Part shown: positions 35,226 through 43,878 of the stretch, piece by piece
Layout of the letters: each line of letters opens with the position of its first letter
How positions within the stretch are numbered: the stretch's first letter is position 1
NCBI GenBank assembly: GCA_023228125.1
Contig: JALOBT010000016.1
Span: forward strand, 1-50,895
Reading direction: 5' to 3'
Origin: Candidatus Cloacimonadota bacterium
Lineage (GTDB): Bacteria > Cloacimonadota > Cloacimonadia > Cloacimonadales > Cloacimonadaceae
Length of the DNA: 50,895 bases
Made by a program: the position numbers and the translations under genes
Notes under the pieces: generated by a model
Databases searched by the model: none
Seen by the model: only the letters and a program-made list of their open reading frames with translations
What the model was told of the DNA's origin: nothing

Positions 35226-35253
35226 GATTGAGAAGAAAATTAAGGAGATAAAT

Positions 35254-35631
35254 ATGATAGCAATTCGTCAAGTATGGCATTGCGCCATCTGCGGAAACGT
35301 AGTAGAAGCCGTCTTTGGAGGCAAGGGCGAATTGGTTTGCTGCGGTGAACCGATGAACCTTTTGGAAGAACAAACCCAAGATGCCGCCACAGAAAAACAC
35401 GTCCCAGTCGTAACAGATAGGGGATCTTCGATCAAAGTAGTAGTTGGCTCTGTGCCACACCCGATGCTTGAAAAGCACTATGTAGCCTTTATTGAAGTGC
35501 TTACCGAGAAGAAAGTGTACCGTCATGAACTCAAACCGGGAGACGCTCCTGAGGCGGAATTCCCAGTCAAAAATTCCGAAGTAAAATCAGTGCGCGAGTA
35601 CTGCAATATCCACGGACTGTGGAAAGCCTAA
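35254..35631 (+). CDS. dfx: Desulfoferrodoxin (superoxide reductase)
   Basis: The protein has 125 residues. It reduces superoxide to peroxide without releasing oxygen. The N-terminal rubredoxin-like iron site has C10, C13, C29 and C30. The catalytic centre II has H49, H69, H75, C117 and H120 (EKHVP, PHPMLEKHYV, CNIHGLW). AAGGAG sits six bases before the ATG at 35254; a longer upstream frame is not needed. It is followed by rubrerythrin and rubredoxin, giving a superoxide-to-peroxide-to-water pathway with rubredoxin as electron carrier. Confidence 0.95.
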   Translation: MIAIRQVWHCAICGNVVEAVFGGKGELVCCGEPMNLLEEQTQDAATEKHVPVVTDRGSSIKVVVGSVPHPMLEKHYVAFIEVLTEKKVYRHELKPGDAPEAEFPVKNSEVKSVREYCNIHGLWKA

Positions 35632-35653
35632 GGCTGCGGCCAGGGAGGAATGA

Positions 35654-36250
35654 ATGGCTTTTAAAGACACCAGAACATCTGAAAACCTTTTGAAATCCTT
35701 TGCCGGAGAATCTCAAGCCAGAATGCGCTATGAATACGCTGCCAAAACCGCCAAGAAACAAGGATTTGTGCAGATCTCCGACATCTTTATGGAAACCGCA
35801 TTAAACGAAAAAGAACACGCCAAGGTCTTCTTACGTCATCTGCTCAAAAACGGCATGGAAGGCGAAGCCATCAGTATCATGGCTTCCTATCCAGCCGCCT
35901 GGAGCGAGACCGGCGAGGCCACGCTGAAGAACCTGAAATTTGCCGCCGACGGAGAAAAAGAAGAATGGACAGAGCTTTATCCCATGTTTGCCGAAATCGC
36001 CGAGGAAGAGGGCTACAAAGATATCGCCACTTCCTGGAAGATGATCGCCAAGGTGGAAAAAGAACACGAGAAACGCTTCCGCAAGCTCTATGATAACGTC
36101 AAAAACGCCACAGTCTTCAAGAAAGATGAAAAAGTATTCTGGAAATGCCTGAATTGCGGGCACATCCATGAAGGCCTAACCCCACCAAAGGTTTGCCCCG
36201 CTTGTGATCATCCGCAAGACTACTTTGAAGTACATGTTGAGAACTACTAA
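35654..36250 (+). CDS. rbr: Rubrerythrin
   Basis: The protein has 198 residues. It is a peroxidase with a non-sulfur diiron site and a C-terminal rubredoxin domain. The diiron ligands sit in SFAGESQARMRYEYAA, ETALNEKEHAKVF, AEIAEEEGYKDIA and KVEKEHEKRF. The C-terminal FWKCLNCGHIHEG and CPACDHPQ supply four cysteines. Domain order and length are standard. The GGGAGGA site lies just upstream. Confidence 0.95.
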   Translation: MAFKDTRTSENLLKSFAGESQARMRYEYAAKTAKKQGFVQISDIFMETALNEKEHAKVFLRHLLKNGMEGEAISIMASYPAAWSETGEATLKNLKFAADGEKEEWTELYPMFAEIAEEEGYKDIATSWKMIAKVEKEHEKRFRKLYDNVKNATVFKKDEKVFWKCLNCGHIHEGLTPPKVCPACDHPQDYFEVHVENY

Positions 36251-36270
36251 ATAAAGCCTGGAGGAATCCC

Positions 36271-36411
36271 ATGCAAAAATGGCAATGCATCGCCTGTGGC
36301 TGGATCTATGATCCGGCAGATAACGACAACGTCCCGTTTGAACAGCTTCCTGAAGATTTTGTTTGCCCGGAATGCGGTGTCGGAAAAGACATGTTTGAAC
36401 CGCTCGATTGA
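36271..36411 (+). CDS. Rubredoxin
   Basis: The protein has 46 residues, just below the usual 50-55. The iron-binding cysteines are C6, C9, C32 and C35 (QCIACGWIY, FVCPECGVGKDMF). GGAGGA precedes the ATG. It is probably the electron donor for the neighbouring superoxide reductase and rubrerythrin. A terminator follows at 36421. Confidence 0.95.
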   Translation: MQKWQCIACGWIYDPADNDNVPFEQLPEDFVCPECGVGKDMFEPLD

Positions 36412-36420
36412 GCTAAATCA

Positions 36421-36451
36421 TAAGCAGCCGGAAGAGTATTCCGGCTGCTTA
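36421..36451. terminator. Hairpin after rubredoxin
   Basis: A perfect 13-base stem (TAAGCAGCCGGAA / TTCCGGCTGCTTA) with a 5-base loop follows the rubredoxin stop. Only a weak T-rich tract (AATTAT) follows. Confidence 0.65.
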
Positions 36452-36487
36452 ATTATCAGCTAAAACCAACCTTGTTTTTGAGGAACT

Positions 36488-36940
36488 ATGACTACTACCG
36501 AATTCAATGAAATCCTGGATTTCGCCGTGGAACGTGAAAAAGAAGCGATTGCCTTTTATAGGGATCTGCAAAATAAAGCCAAATTTGCCGATCAAAAGCA
36601 GATGCTCAAAGAGATGGAACAAATGGAAATGGGGCATATCATGGTGATCGAAGGTATTCGTAATAAAGGCGTAAGAGAAGAAGATATCCAGAAAGTCCAA
36701 AACCTGAAGATCAGCGAATATCTGAGCAAAGAGCTCTCCAGAGAAGAGCTTACTTATCAAGGCCTCCTGATCAGGGCTATGAAACGGGAAGAGAATTCTG
36801 TGAAGCTCTATACCGAAATGAGCCTGAAATTCCCGGATGCTGAGACCTCCACGCTCTTCAAACGCCTGGCTGCCGATGAAGCCAAACACAAGCTGCACTT
36901 TGAGCGGCTTTACGACGATTTTATCAGCAAAGGCAATTGA
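36488..36940 (+). CDS. Ferritin-like / rubrerythrin-type diiron protein
   Basis: The protein has 150 residues with no rubredoxin domain. A four-helix bundle is suggested by AVEREKEAIAFYRDL, MLKEMEQMEMGHIMV, GLLIRAMKREENSVKLY and LAADEAKHKLHFERL, which supply E and ExxH ligands. A role in peroxide or iron handling is likely from the context. GAGGA precedes the ATG. Its stop overlaps the TTG start of tsaB. Confidence 0.85.
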   Translation: MTTTEFNEILDFAVEREKEAIAFYRDLQNKAKFADQKQMLKEMEQMEMGHIMVIEGIRNKGVREEDIQKVQNLKISEYLSKELSREELTYQGLLIRAMKREENSVKLYTEMSLKFPDAETSTLFKRLAADEAKHKLHFERLYDDFISKGN

Positions 36941-37620
36941 AGCTCGCACTTGATACCTCCCAAAGCTCCGGCTCCATCGCCCTGCTCGAAGCCGGCAAGC
37001 TGCTGTATAGCGCATATTTTGACATCCGGGTAACTCATAGTGAGACCCTGATGCCGGCCCTTGATAATGCCCTGAAAATCTGCGGCAAAAGTCCCGGAGA
37101 TCTTGACGAGCTTTTGGTCTGCATAGGGCCAGGCTCTTTCACCGGGCTCAGGATCGGTCTGGCTACCATCAAGGGCATTGCCTACGGCCTGGGACTGTCT
37201 GTCACCGCCTATAACTCCTTGCAGCTCTCAGCCTTGCCCTGCACAATCAGCGGCAAGAATATCCTCTCTGTGATTGATGCCCGGATGCATGAGGTCTATG
37301 CTGCGCTTTATCTGCCCGATCTTGGCATCATCCAGGCACCCAAAGTGCTATCTCCCATAAATATACTATCTTGGGATCTTAAAGCTGCGATCATCACCGG
37401 CAGCGGAGCCGGGATTATCCGCAAAGTTCTGGAAGCAGAAGGCATAAAGGCAGAATATGCCCCCGCTTATTTCTGCATCCCCCGGGCAGAGGGGCTCTTC
37501 AGCCTGGCAGACCTGCTGCCCTCTCCCAGCTATGAGGGCGAATCGCTTTCAGAGCTGGTGCCCTTGTATCTCAGAGAGAGCACGGCTCAGGTGAAGAGGC
37601 AGCAAAAGCTGTCCACCTAA
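36937..37620 (+). CDS. tsaB: tRNA threonylcarbamoyladenosine biosynthesis protein TsaB (TTG start)
   Basis: The protein has 227 residues. TsaB is the scaffold partner of TsaD for the t6A37 modification. Visible are LALDTSQSSGSIALLEAG, HSETLMPALDNAL, IGPGSFTGLRIGLATIKGI and ILSVIDARMHEVYAALY. The only plausible start, TTG at 36937, overlaps the upstream stop. Placed with oxidative-stress genes rather than its usual partners. Confidence 0.9.
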   Translation: MKLALDTSQSSGSIALLEAGKLLYSAYFDIRVTHSETLMPALDNALKICGKSPGDLDELLVCIGPGSFTGLRIGLATIKGIAYGLGLSVTAYNSLQLSALPCTISGKNILSVIDARMHEVYAALYLPDLGIIQAPKVLSPINILSWDLKAAIITGSGAGIIRKVLEAEGIKAEYAPAYFCIPRAEGLFSLADLLPSPSYEGESLSELVPLYLRESTAQVKRQQKLST

Positions 37621-37641
37621 TTTGGTGATTGGGGGGCGAAA

Positions 37642-37690
37642 AAACCTTCTAAACCCTCTAAACCCTCTAAACCCTCTAAACTTTCCAAAC
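37642..37690. repeat. Nonamer tandem array ahead of pruA
   Basis: Five consecutive nine-base units (AAACCTTCT, three AAACCCTCT, AAACTTTCC) lie in the 81-base gap before pruA. An inverted relative is at about 24868-24892. The same gap holds the AAGGAG site of pruA. Confidence 0.75.
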
Positions 37691-37701
37691 AAGGAGACAA
37701 G

Positions 37702-39321
37702 ATGTTTTTCGACGTTCCAGTCCCAAAGAATGAAGCTATTTTGACTTATGCTCCTGGCTCCCCAGAGCGAGAGCTGCTACACAAAGCTTTGACAGATATG
37801 GCCAAAGACTACTATGAAATCCCAGCCATCATCGGCGGTAAAGAAGTCTTTAGTGGCAATCTGGGGAATTGCATAGAGCCTCATGCTCACAGCCACATTC
37901 TGGCGAAGTATCACAAAGCGGGAGAAAAAGACATTCATGCCGCGATTTGCGCAGCCAAGGCCGCCTCAAGCGAATGGGAGAAAATGCCTTTTTATCACCG
38001 TTCGGCTATCTTCCTGAAAGCGGCGGATCTGCTTGCCACCAAATACCGTTTTGAGATGAATGCCGCCACGATGTTGGGGCAGAGTAAAAACGCCTTTCAG
38101 TCCGAAATCGATGCCGTTTGCGAATTGGTGGATTTCTGGAGATTCAATGCCTATTTTGCTCAGAAGATCTATGAAACACAGCCGCTGATCTCCCCCCGCG
38201 GAGAGTGGAACTTCTCAGAATACAGAGCTTTGGAAGGCTTCATCTTTGCCATCACCCCCTTCAATTTCACCTCCATCGCGGGAAATCTGCCCACCGCTCC
38301 GGCCTTGATGGGCAATACTGTGGTCTGGAAACCTGCTGGCACCGCGGTCTATAGCGGATATCTCATCATGAAAATCCTGCACGAAGCTGGCCTGCCTGAT
38401 GGCGTGATCAATTTCATCCCCGGCAAAGGCTCCGAGATGGGCAATCTCGTGATGGATTCTCCGTATCTGGCTGGAGTCCACTTCACCGGCAGCACCAAGG
38501 TCTTCAAAGAGATCTGGAAACACACTGCCAATAATATAGATCGCTACAAATCCTACCCCCGCATCGTGGGCGAAACCGGTGGTAAAGACTTCATCTTTGC
38601 GCATCCTTCCGCAGATATCGAGGCGCTCGCTGTGGCCAGCATCCGCGGAGCCTTCGAATATCAAGGCCAAAAATGCAGTGCCGCCTCCCGCATGTATATC
38701 CCGGAATCGCTCTATGAGGCCTGGCACGAAAGAGCCATCGCCATGCTGGAAACCGTGAAAATGGGCGGCGTGCAGGACTTCTCAAACTTCGTAAACGCCG
38801 TGATCGATCAGAGCAGTTTTGACAATATCAAAGGCTATATAGACTATGCCCGCGCCTCAAACGAAGCCGAAATCCTCTGGGGCGGAAACTGTGATGATTC
38901 CGAAGGCTACTTCGTGCAGCCCACCCTCATCAAAACCACCAATCCGAAGTTCAAAACCATGCAGGAAGAGATCTTTGGCCCCGTGCTCACGGTCTATATC
39001 TATCAGGATAAAGAATATGAGCAGACCCTGCATCTTTGTGATGAGACCTCGCCTTATGCCTTGACCGGCGCTATCTTCGCTCAAGACAGGATAGCGATCT
39101 GCCAGGCAAATAATATCCTCTACCACGCTGCCGGCAATTTCTATATCAACGACAAACCCACCGGAGCCGTGGTGGGACAACAGCCCTTTGGCGGCGGAAG
39201 AGCCTCCGGCACAAACGACAAGGCCGGATCTTCCATGAACCTGCATAGATGGATCTCGGCGCGCTCCATCAAAGAAAACTTCGTGCCGGCCACTAAGTAT
39301 GAATATCCGTTTATGAGGTAA
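37702..39321 (+). CDS. pruA: L-glutamate gamma-semialdehyde (1-pyrroline-5-carboxylate) dehydrogenase
   Basis: The protein has 539 residues. It oxidises glutamate semialdehyde to glutamate with NAD, the second step of proline and arginine/ornithine breakdown. Visible are FAITPFNFTSIAGNLPTAPA, VWKPAGTAVYSG, VHFTGSTKVF, the general base in RIVGETGGKDF (E291), the nucleophile in YQGQKCSAASRMYIP (C325), and EIFGPVLTVY. It is a stand-alone dehydrogenase, not fused to proline dehydrogenase, and no putA-like partner is in the window. Confidence 0.92.
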   Translation: MFFDVPVPKNEAILTYAPGSPERELLHKALTDMAKDYYEIPAIIGGKEVFSGNLGNCIEPHAHSHILAKYHKAGEKDIHAAICAAKAASSEWEKMPFYHRSAIFLKAADLLATKYRFEMNAATMLGQSKNAFQSEIDAVCELVDFWRFNAYFAQKIYETQPLISPRGEWNFSEYRALEGFIFAITPFNFTSIAGNLPTAPALMGNTVVWKPAGTAVYSGYLIMKILHEAGLPDGVINFIPGKGSEMGNLVMDSPYLAGVHFTGSTKVFKEIWKHTANNIDRYKSYPRIVGETGGKDFIFAHPSADIEALAVASIRGAFEYQGQKCSAASRMYIPESLYEAWHERAIAMLETVKMGGVQDFSNFVNAVIDQSSFDNIKGYIDYARASNEAEILWGGNCDDSEGYFVQPTLIKTTNPKFKTMQEEIFGPVLTVYIYQDKEYEQTLHLCDETSPYALTGAIFAQDRIAICQANNILYHAAGNFYINDKPTGAVVGQQPFGGGRASGTNDKAGSSMNLHRWISARSIKENFVPATKYEYPFMR

Positions 39322-39324
39322 ATC

Positions 39325-40419
39325 ATGTTGTACTTACCTACCCGCATATTCCTGGGCAGCAGTGCTTTGAACGATGCCCGTGCCTATATCTGTAACGAGG
39401 GGAAAAAAGCGCTGATCGTTTGTGGCAAAAGCAGTGCCCACAAAAGTGGGGTGCTGGCGGAACTGCTCCCGATCTTAGCAGAAGAGGGGATCGCGCACAG
39501 TGTGTTTAGTGGCGTCTGTGAAAATCCTGATCTGGACTGCGTGACCCAAGGCAAAGATCAGTTCCTGCGCGAAGGCTGCGATTTCCTCATCGCTATAGGC
39601 GGCGGATCACCTATGGATGCAGCGAAGGCGATCTCACTGGCGGCGGCCAATAAGCTATCTGAAGACCAGCTTTATGATGCGACTCTCAGGAAGAAAAGCT
39701 ACGGCATCGTGGCTATTCCAACTACGCATGGCACGGGCTCTGAGGTCACGCAATACAGTGTTTTGACCAATACCAAAACCCAGATCAAGGCCGGATTTGG
39801 CAGTGATCTGATCTTCCCCAGGCTCGCCATCGTGGACGGAAGATACATGAGCAGCCTGAGCAGCAGGGTAAGCCTGAATACCTCTATGGATGCGCTGTCC
39901 CACCTTTTGGAAGGGATCTACAGCACAAAGCGGGAGCCGCTGCTCTTTCCCATGATCACGCGTGGAATCCGGCTGATCATCGATAATCTGTCCTTGTGCC
40001 TGAAAGAGCCGGACTATCTGCCAGCCCGGCAGGCTTTGGCGCAGGCTTCGCTGTTTGGAGGAATCGCCATCGCCCATACCAGCACCACTTTGCAACACGC
40101 CATTGGCTATCCCTTTACCACCGAGTTTGGCGTTCCGCATGGTTTGGCCAATGCCATGTTTTTAAGGCAGATCATGGAGTTTTACGCTCCGGCGATCAAA
40201 GACGAGCTGAGCCTGCTCTTTGAAAAGATAGGCCTGAGTCAGAATGAGTTTCTGGCTTGGTTGGACAGCTTTCCCATCCAGCTCAAGGTGGATTTGGGCG
40301 GCATCAAGCTGGAGGATTGGATAGAGCAGATTCTGAATAGCAGAAATATCCAGATCTCCCCTGTGATCCCTACAGCTATTGAGCTGCGGGAGATCATAAG
40401 AAGCATACAAAAAGACTAG
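39325..40419 (+). CDS. Iron-containing alcohol dehydrogenase
   Basis: The protein has 364 residues. NAD-binding AIGGGSPMDAAKAIS lies near 90-104, IPTTHGTGSEVTQYSV near 131-146, and metal ligands are D189 and H193 (SMDALSHLLEG) with H in TLQHAIGYP and FGVPHGLANA. It interconverts an alcohol and aldehyde, probably in the fermentation of amino-acid-derived aldehydes. It starts four bases after pruA, so a common pathway with glutamate semialdehyde is possible but not proven. Confidence 0.9.
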   Translation: MLYLPTRIFLGSSALNDARAYICNEGKKALIVCGKSSAHKSGVLAELLPILAEEGIAHSVFSGVCENPDLDCVTQGKDQFLREGCDFLIAIGGGSPMDAAKAISLAAANKLSEDQLYDATLRKKSYGIVAIPTTHGTGSEVTQYSVLTNTKTQIKAGFGSDLIFPRLAIVDGRYMSSLSSRVSLNTSMDALSHLLEGIYSTKREPLLFPMITRGIRLIIDNLSLCLKEPDYLPARQALAQASLFGGIAIAHTSTTLQHAIGYPFTTEFGVPHGLANAMFLRQIMEFYAPAIKDELSLLFEKIGLSQNEFLAWLDSFPIQLKVDLGGIKLEDWIEQILNSRNIQISPVIPTAIELREIIRSIQKD

Positions 40420-40439
40420 AACCAAAGGAAATACAATAA

Positions 40440-40784
40440 ATGAAAGTAAAAGAATTTCGCGAGGAGCGCAGCCGGCTCACCAAGCTCACGCTGGACAAGG
40501 CGAACCTGAATATCAAACGCTTTTTCGCCCTGGATCACGCCGCTTATGAAGATGGCGCAATCCCGCTCAAATACAAGGAAATGCTGGGTTTGGTGGCCTC
40601 CATGGTCTTGCGTTGTGATGATTGCATTTGCTATCACCTGGATCAATGCCAGGCGGCCGGTGTGAATGAGACTGAGCTAAATGAAGCGATGAATATCGCG
40701 CTGATAGTGGGTGGCTCGATCGTGATCCCGCAGCTCAGACGGGCTATGGAATATTGGCAGGAACTGGCTGGCCTTAGAGAATAA
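40440..40784 (+). CDS. Carboxymuconolactone decarboxylase / AhpD-like protein
   Basis: The protein has 114 residues. The core LRCDDCICYHLDQC carries the C-x2-C-x3-H motif of AhpD-like proteins, whose members act as thiol-based peroxidase reductants or decarboxylases. Its place after the iron alcohol dehydrogenase in one run suggests an auxiliary redox role. It converges with the HAD gene two bases away. Confidence 0.8.
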   Translation: MKVKEFREERSRLTKLTLDKANLNIKRFFALDHAAYEDGAIPLKYKEMLGLVASMVLRCDDCICYHLDQCQAAGVNETELNEAMNIALIVGGSIVIPQLRRAMEYWQELAGLRE

Positions 40785-40786
40785 GC

Positions 40787-41653
40787 TTATTCAGTCTGCT
40801 GCAGCCACTTCCAGACAGCTTCGGCAAAGCCATTGGTATCACAGGAAGCCACAGTTTGATACTTGCGGCGCAATTCCAGAGGTGCGTTGCCGGTGACAAA
40901 GGCATTGGGGCTGAGTTTCAGCATATCCAGATCGTTATAGTCGTTTCCTATCACCATGATATCATCTGCTGAAGCGCCCAGTTTGTTCATCATAAAGCGC
41001 ACGGCTCCGCCTTTGTTCACGCCCGGGGCAAAGATCTCGATCCACATGGTGCAATAGTCTATCGGCGAAGTGGTTCTCACCGTAGATAGAGGATAGATTC
41101 TTTTGTGAAGCTCATGATAGAGCTCTTCACGGTCCTGCGCCACCATGGCCAAAAACTGCGTTGCTTCCATGATCTGATCAAGTTTGGCAAGATCCAGCTC
41201 TTCGGCAAAGTCTTTGTAGTGATCTACCCGGCGCCAAAAATCCTTCATTCCGGTTTTGACCCGATAGTGCATGAGATGGGTATCTGGAACTTTGCCGTGC
41301 AGCATATAATCTATCTCAAATTCTTCCAGAGTATCGCAGACTTGTTTCACTTCTTCGGCGTCAAGATCGTGGGAATAGATCAGTTCCTTGGTATGCCAAT
41401 TCAGGATTCCGGCACCGGTGGCAAAGATCGCATAATCAAAGGGGGCGTCGTGAGGAACCACGTTTTTGAGGCTGTAAAGTGATCTGCCGGTAGTCAATAC
41501 CCGGTAAATACCGCGCTGGTGCAGCTCATCCAAAGCCTCGTGATTTGGCTCTGAGATGATCCCCGCAGAGTGCATCAGGGTGCCATCCAGATCTGTCACG
41601 CAGATCCTGGTTCGCTTTAGTTCAGGTCTGCCCGGCATAAGATCTTCTCCCAT
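40787..41653 (-). CDS. HAD-superfamily (Cof-type) phosphatase
   Basis: The protein has 288 residues. HAD motif I CVTDLDGTLMHSAG, motif II LTTGRS, and motif III/IV MVIGNDYNDLDMLK, with a C2-type cap between. It hydrolyses small phosphorylated metabolites; the substrate is unknown. Its gene starts inside the end of the kinase gene upstream. ATG at 41653 (GGAGG about 8 bases ahead) or 41638 are both possible. Confidence 0.88.
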   Translation of the reverse strand: MGEDLMPGRPELKRTRICVTDLDGTLMHSAGIISEPNHEALDELHQRGIYRVLTTGRSLYSLKNVVPHDAPFDYAIFATGAGILNWHTKELIYSHDLDAEEVKQVCDTLEEFEIDYMLHGKVPDTHLMHYRVKTGMKDFWRRVDHYKDFAEELDLAKLDQIMEATQFLAMVAQDREELYHELHKRIYPLSTVRTTSPIDYCTMWIEIFAPGVNKGGAVRFMMNKLGASADDIMVIGNDYNDLDMLKLSPNAFVTGNAPLELRRKYQTVASCDTNGFAEAVWKWLQQTE

Positions 41654-42438
41654 AAGACTCCCTCCGCGCCTGGTTGACCGGCTATTTGGCTCAACTCAAT
41701 GGCATGATATATAGATTGGGTAGCCCGGTTGATCGCCTCGTGTATATCCATAGCTTGCAGACGGTAAGCCAGCATCAGTGTGCTGAAGATATCTCCGGTT
41801 CCGGTATAAAAGCAGGGAATATAGGCACATTTGAAAAGCTCAAGCTCCGCCCCGCTGGAATAGAGCACGGCATTGTCCCACTTTTCATGCGGAACACTGG
41901 TGATAATCAGCTCTTTGGCACCTAGCTTATGCAGCCTTTCACAGAGCTTTTGGAGGTCCTGTCCTGTGCACTTTTGCCCGTAGGGAAGATCGGCCAGGAA
42001 ACAGGCATCCGTGTAATCTGGACTGCTGATGTCTGCCCTGGCCACCAGATGGCGCATGGCCTGGATCATCGACTGATCATAACAGCTATAGAGCTTGCCA
42101 TGATCCGCCATCACGGGATCGATCAAAACCAGACAATCTTCCTGCGCAAAAGTATCGATGGCAGATAGCACTATTTGCACCTGAGCCGCATTAGCCAGAA
42201 ACCCGCTATAAATAGCCGAGAATTCCAGCTTGAGAGCCTGCCAGTGAGCCAGGCTTTGGCGCATAAAATCGTCGGTATCCATCTTCTGATAACCAGCAAA
42301 ACAGGTATTCGACGAGAGCAGGGATGTGGGTAATACAGAAAGCGAAAGCCCAAAGCTATACAGGGTGGGAATGATGGCCATCAGCGAGGTATTGCCAAAT
42401 CCGGAGAGGTCGTTGATCACCAAAACTCTCTTATTCAT
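41617..42438 (-). CDS. Pyridoxamine/pyridoxal kinase-like protein
   Basis: The protein has 273 residues. RVLVINDLSGFGNTSLMAII near the N-terminus and PCFYTGTGDIFSTLMLAYRL (the ribokinase-fold catalytic GTGD) match the PdxY/PdxK-type kinases that make pyridoxal 5'-phosphate. Start ATG at 42438 overlaps the stop of the metallophosphoesterase gene. Vitamin B6 supply would support the PLP enzyme tryptophanase nearby. Confidence 0.85.
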   Translation of the reverse strand: MNKRVLVINDLSGFGNTSLMAIIPTLYSFGLSLSVLPTSLLSSNTCFAGYQKMDTDDFMRQSLAHWQALKLEFSAIYSGFLANAAQVQIVLSAIDTFAQEDCLVLIDPVMADHGKLYSCYDQSMIQAMRHLVARADISSPDYTDACFLADLPYGQKCTGQDLQKLCERLHKLGAKELIITSVPHEKWDNAVLYSSGAELELFKCAYIPCFYTGTGDIFSTLMLAYRLQAMDIHEAINRATQSIYHAIELSQIAGQPGAEGVLWEKILCRADLN

Positions 42439-43225
42439 GCGGCTCGGGCTCCAGAGGAATCTGATACGAATAGATGGACTTTCCTTGCAAATCAAAAGTC
42501 TCAAGCAGCAGCTTATCAGCCGTCTTACGCATGATGATGTAATGATGGATTTTCTCAAAATAGAGGCTGTAAGGGCTGAGCTCTCCCATGTCCCGAAGAG
42601 GAGCACCGCCACCGCCAGTCACAAAGTAATGAATGCCATCAAGTTCAAGATGCTCAAAATCGTGATCGTGAGCACAGAAGACAGCCCTCACCTGGTGTTT
42701 TTGCAAAAGTGCAGGCAGATAGAGCTCCAAACCCAATTCCTGTCCGTGATGGCCGGAAGATAGCACAGGATGGTGCAGCAGCAGGATTTTGGGCGATTCA
42801 TCCGCAGATAGTTGCGCTTTGAGCCAGAGATACTGCTCGGAGCCAGGCAAGAGCTCCAGATTGCTATCCAGCACGATATACTTCAGAGAGTCATGCTGCA
42901 CAGCGTAATAGCTCTGGGGTGAGGCTACCGGGAAATTGCCCTGGAAAAGCTGTAAATCCTTTTCATGATTGCCCCGCACCGGGTAGAAAAAGGCCTGTAG
43001 CGGGCTGATTATCTGTTTGAAATCATCATATTCGGCCTGAGTTTGGCCTTTTTGATTTTGATCTCCGGTGTGAAAGGCCAGCTCCAGGGGCAGCTCTTTC
43101 ACTTGCTCTATCAAGGTGCGATGCACTTCCGGATGATTGCGGGTATCGCCATAGATGAGGATGTCCGCAGTGGCCAGCCAAATGTAAGCGAGCAAAAACA
43201 GCAAGAGGGTAAAGCGTTTGATCAC
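42431..43225 (-). CDS. Exported calcineurin-like metallophosphoesterase (GTG start)
   Basis: The protein has 264 residues. The N-terminus (IKRFTLLLFLLAYIWLATA) is a signal peptide. Metal-binding motifs follow: ILIYGDTRN, AFHTGDQNQKG, VRGNHEKD, LLLHHPVLSSGHHG and FCAHDHDFEHL. The GTG at 43225 overlaps the TGA of the uracil-DNA glycosylase gene. The predicted role is a periplasmic phosphatase; the substrate is unknown. Confidence 0.88.
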   Translation of the reverse strand: MIKRFTLLLFLLAYIWLATADILIYGDTRNHPEVHRTLIEQVKELPLELAFHTGDQNQKGQTQAEYDDFKQIISPLQAFFYPVRGNHEKDLQLFQGNFPVASPQSYYAVQHDSLKYIVLDSNLELLPGSEQYLWLKAQLSADESPKILLLHHPVLSSGHHGQELGLELYLPALLQKHQVRAVFCAHDHDFEHLELDGIHYFVTGGGGAPLRDMGELSPYSLYFEKIHHYIIMRKTADKLLLETFDLQGKSIYSYQIPLEPEPHE

Positions 43226-43878
43226 AGCAGCTTCTCGTATTCTTTTTGGAAGGCTTGCAGGTCCTCCCAGGCCGGACGTTTCCAATTGCTATTGCGCAAA
43301 AGCGCGGCAGGATGATAGCTCACAAAGGCTGGGATGCCCATGAATTCATGACAGCTCTGCCGGTGCCAGGTGAGGGTATTGGTATTGCCCAAAAGGCTTT
43401 GCGCCGCCACCAGTCCCATGATAAACAGGATTTTGGGCTGGATGATCTGAATCTGCTCCACCAGATAAGGCAGGCAGGCCAGCCGCTCTTCGGTGCTGGG
43501 ATTGCGGTTTTCGGGAGGGCGGCACTTCACGATATTGGTGATGTAAATGTCTTGCCGCGTGATGTTTATCGCTGCCAGCATTTTGTCTAAAAGTTGGCCG
43601 GCAGCGCCCACAAAAGGTTTGCCTATTTTGTTCTCATTATCCCCGGGGCCTTCACCGATGAACATGGCAATAGAGTTTTCATTCCCCTCGCCATAGACCA
43701 GATTGAGGCGTCCGGCGGCCAGGGGACATTTATCACAATCTGAATATTTTAAGGCCAGAGACTTCAGCAGCGCTTTTTTATCCAGCGCAGCCTGGGCCCC
43801 GGCTGGCTCATGGTAAAGCTGCCGGATGCCGCTTTGCTTTAATAGTTCAAGATATTGTAAGAGGGCACGGCGTGACAT
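43222..43878 (-). CDS. Type 4 uracil-DNA glycosylase
   Basis: The protein has 218 residues. It removes uracil from DNA. The four cysteines of the iron-sulfur cluster are C48, C51, C119 and C135. FIGEGPGDNENKIGKPF and VGAAGQLLDKML form the uracil-binding motifs, TNIVKCRPPENRNP follows, and SYHPAALLR is the C-terminal motif. The bulk of the family is in thermophiles and anaerobes. The start is adjacent to the next gene. Confidence 0.92.
   Translation of the reverse strand: MSRRALLQYLELLKQSGIRQLYHEPAGAQAALDKKALLKSLALKYSDCDKCPLAAGRLNLVYGEGNENSIAMFIGEGPGDNENKIGKPFVGAAGQLLDKMLAAINITRQDIYITNIVKCRPPENRNPSTEERLACLPYLVEQIQIIQPKILFIMGLVAAQSLLGNTNTLTWHRQSCHEFMGIPAFVSYHPAALLRNSNWKRPAWEDLQAFQKEYEKLL

Noticed and set aside
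37642..37690. CRISPR array
   Set aside because: Units are only nine bases, with no spacers; no cas genes nearby. It is a simple tandem repeat.
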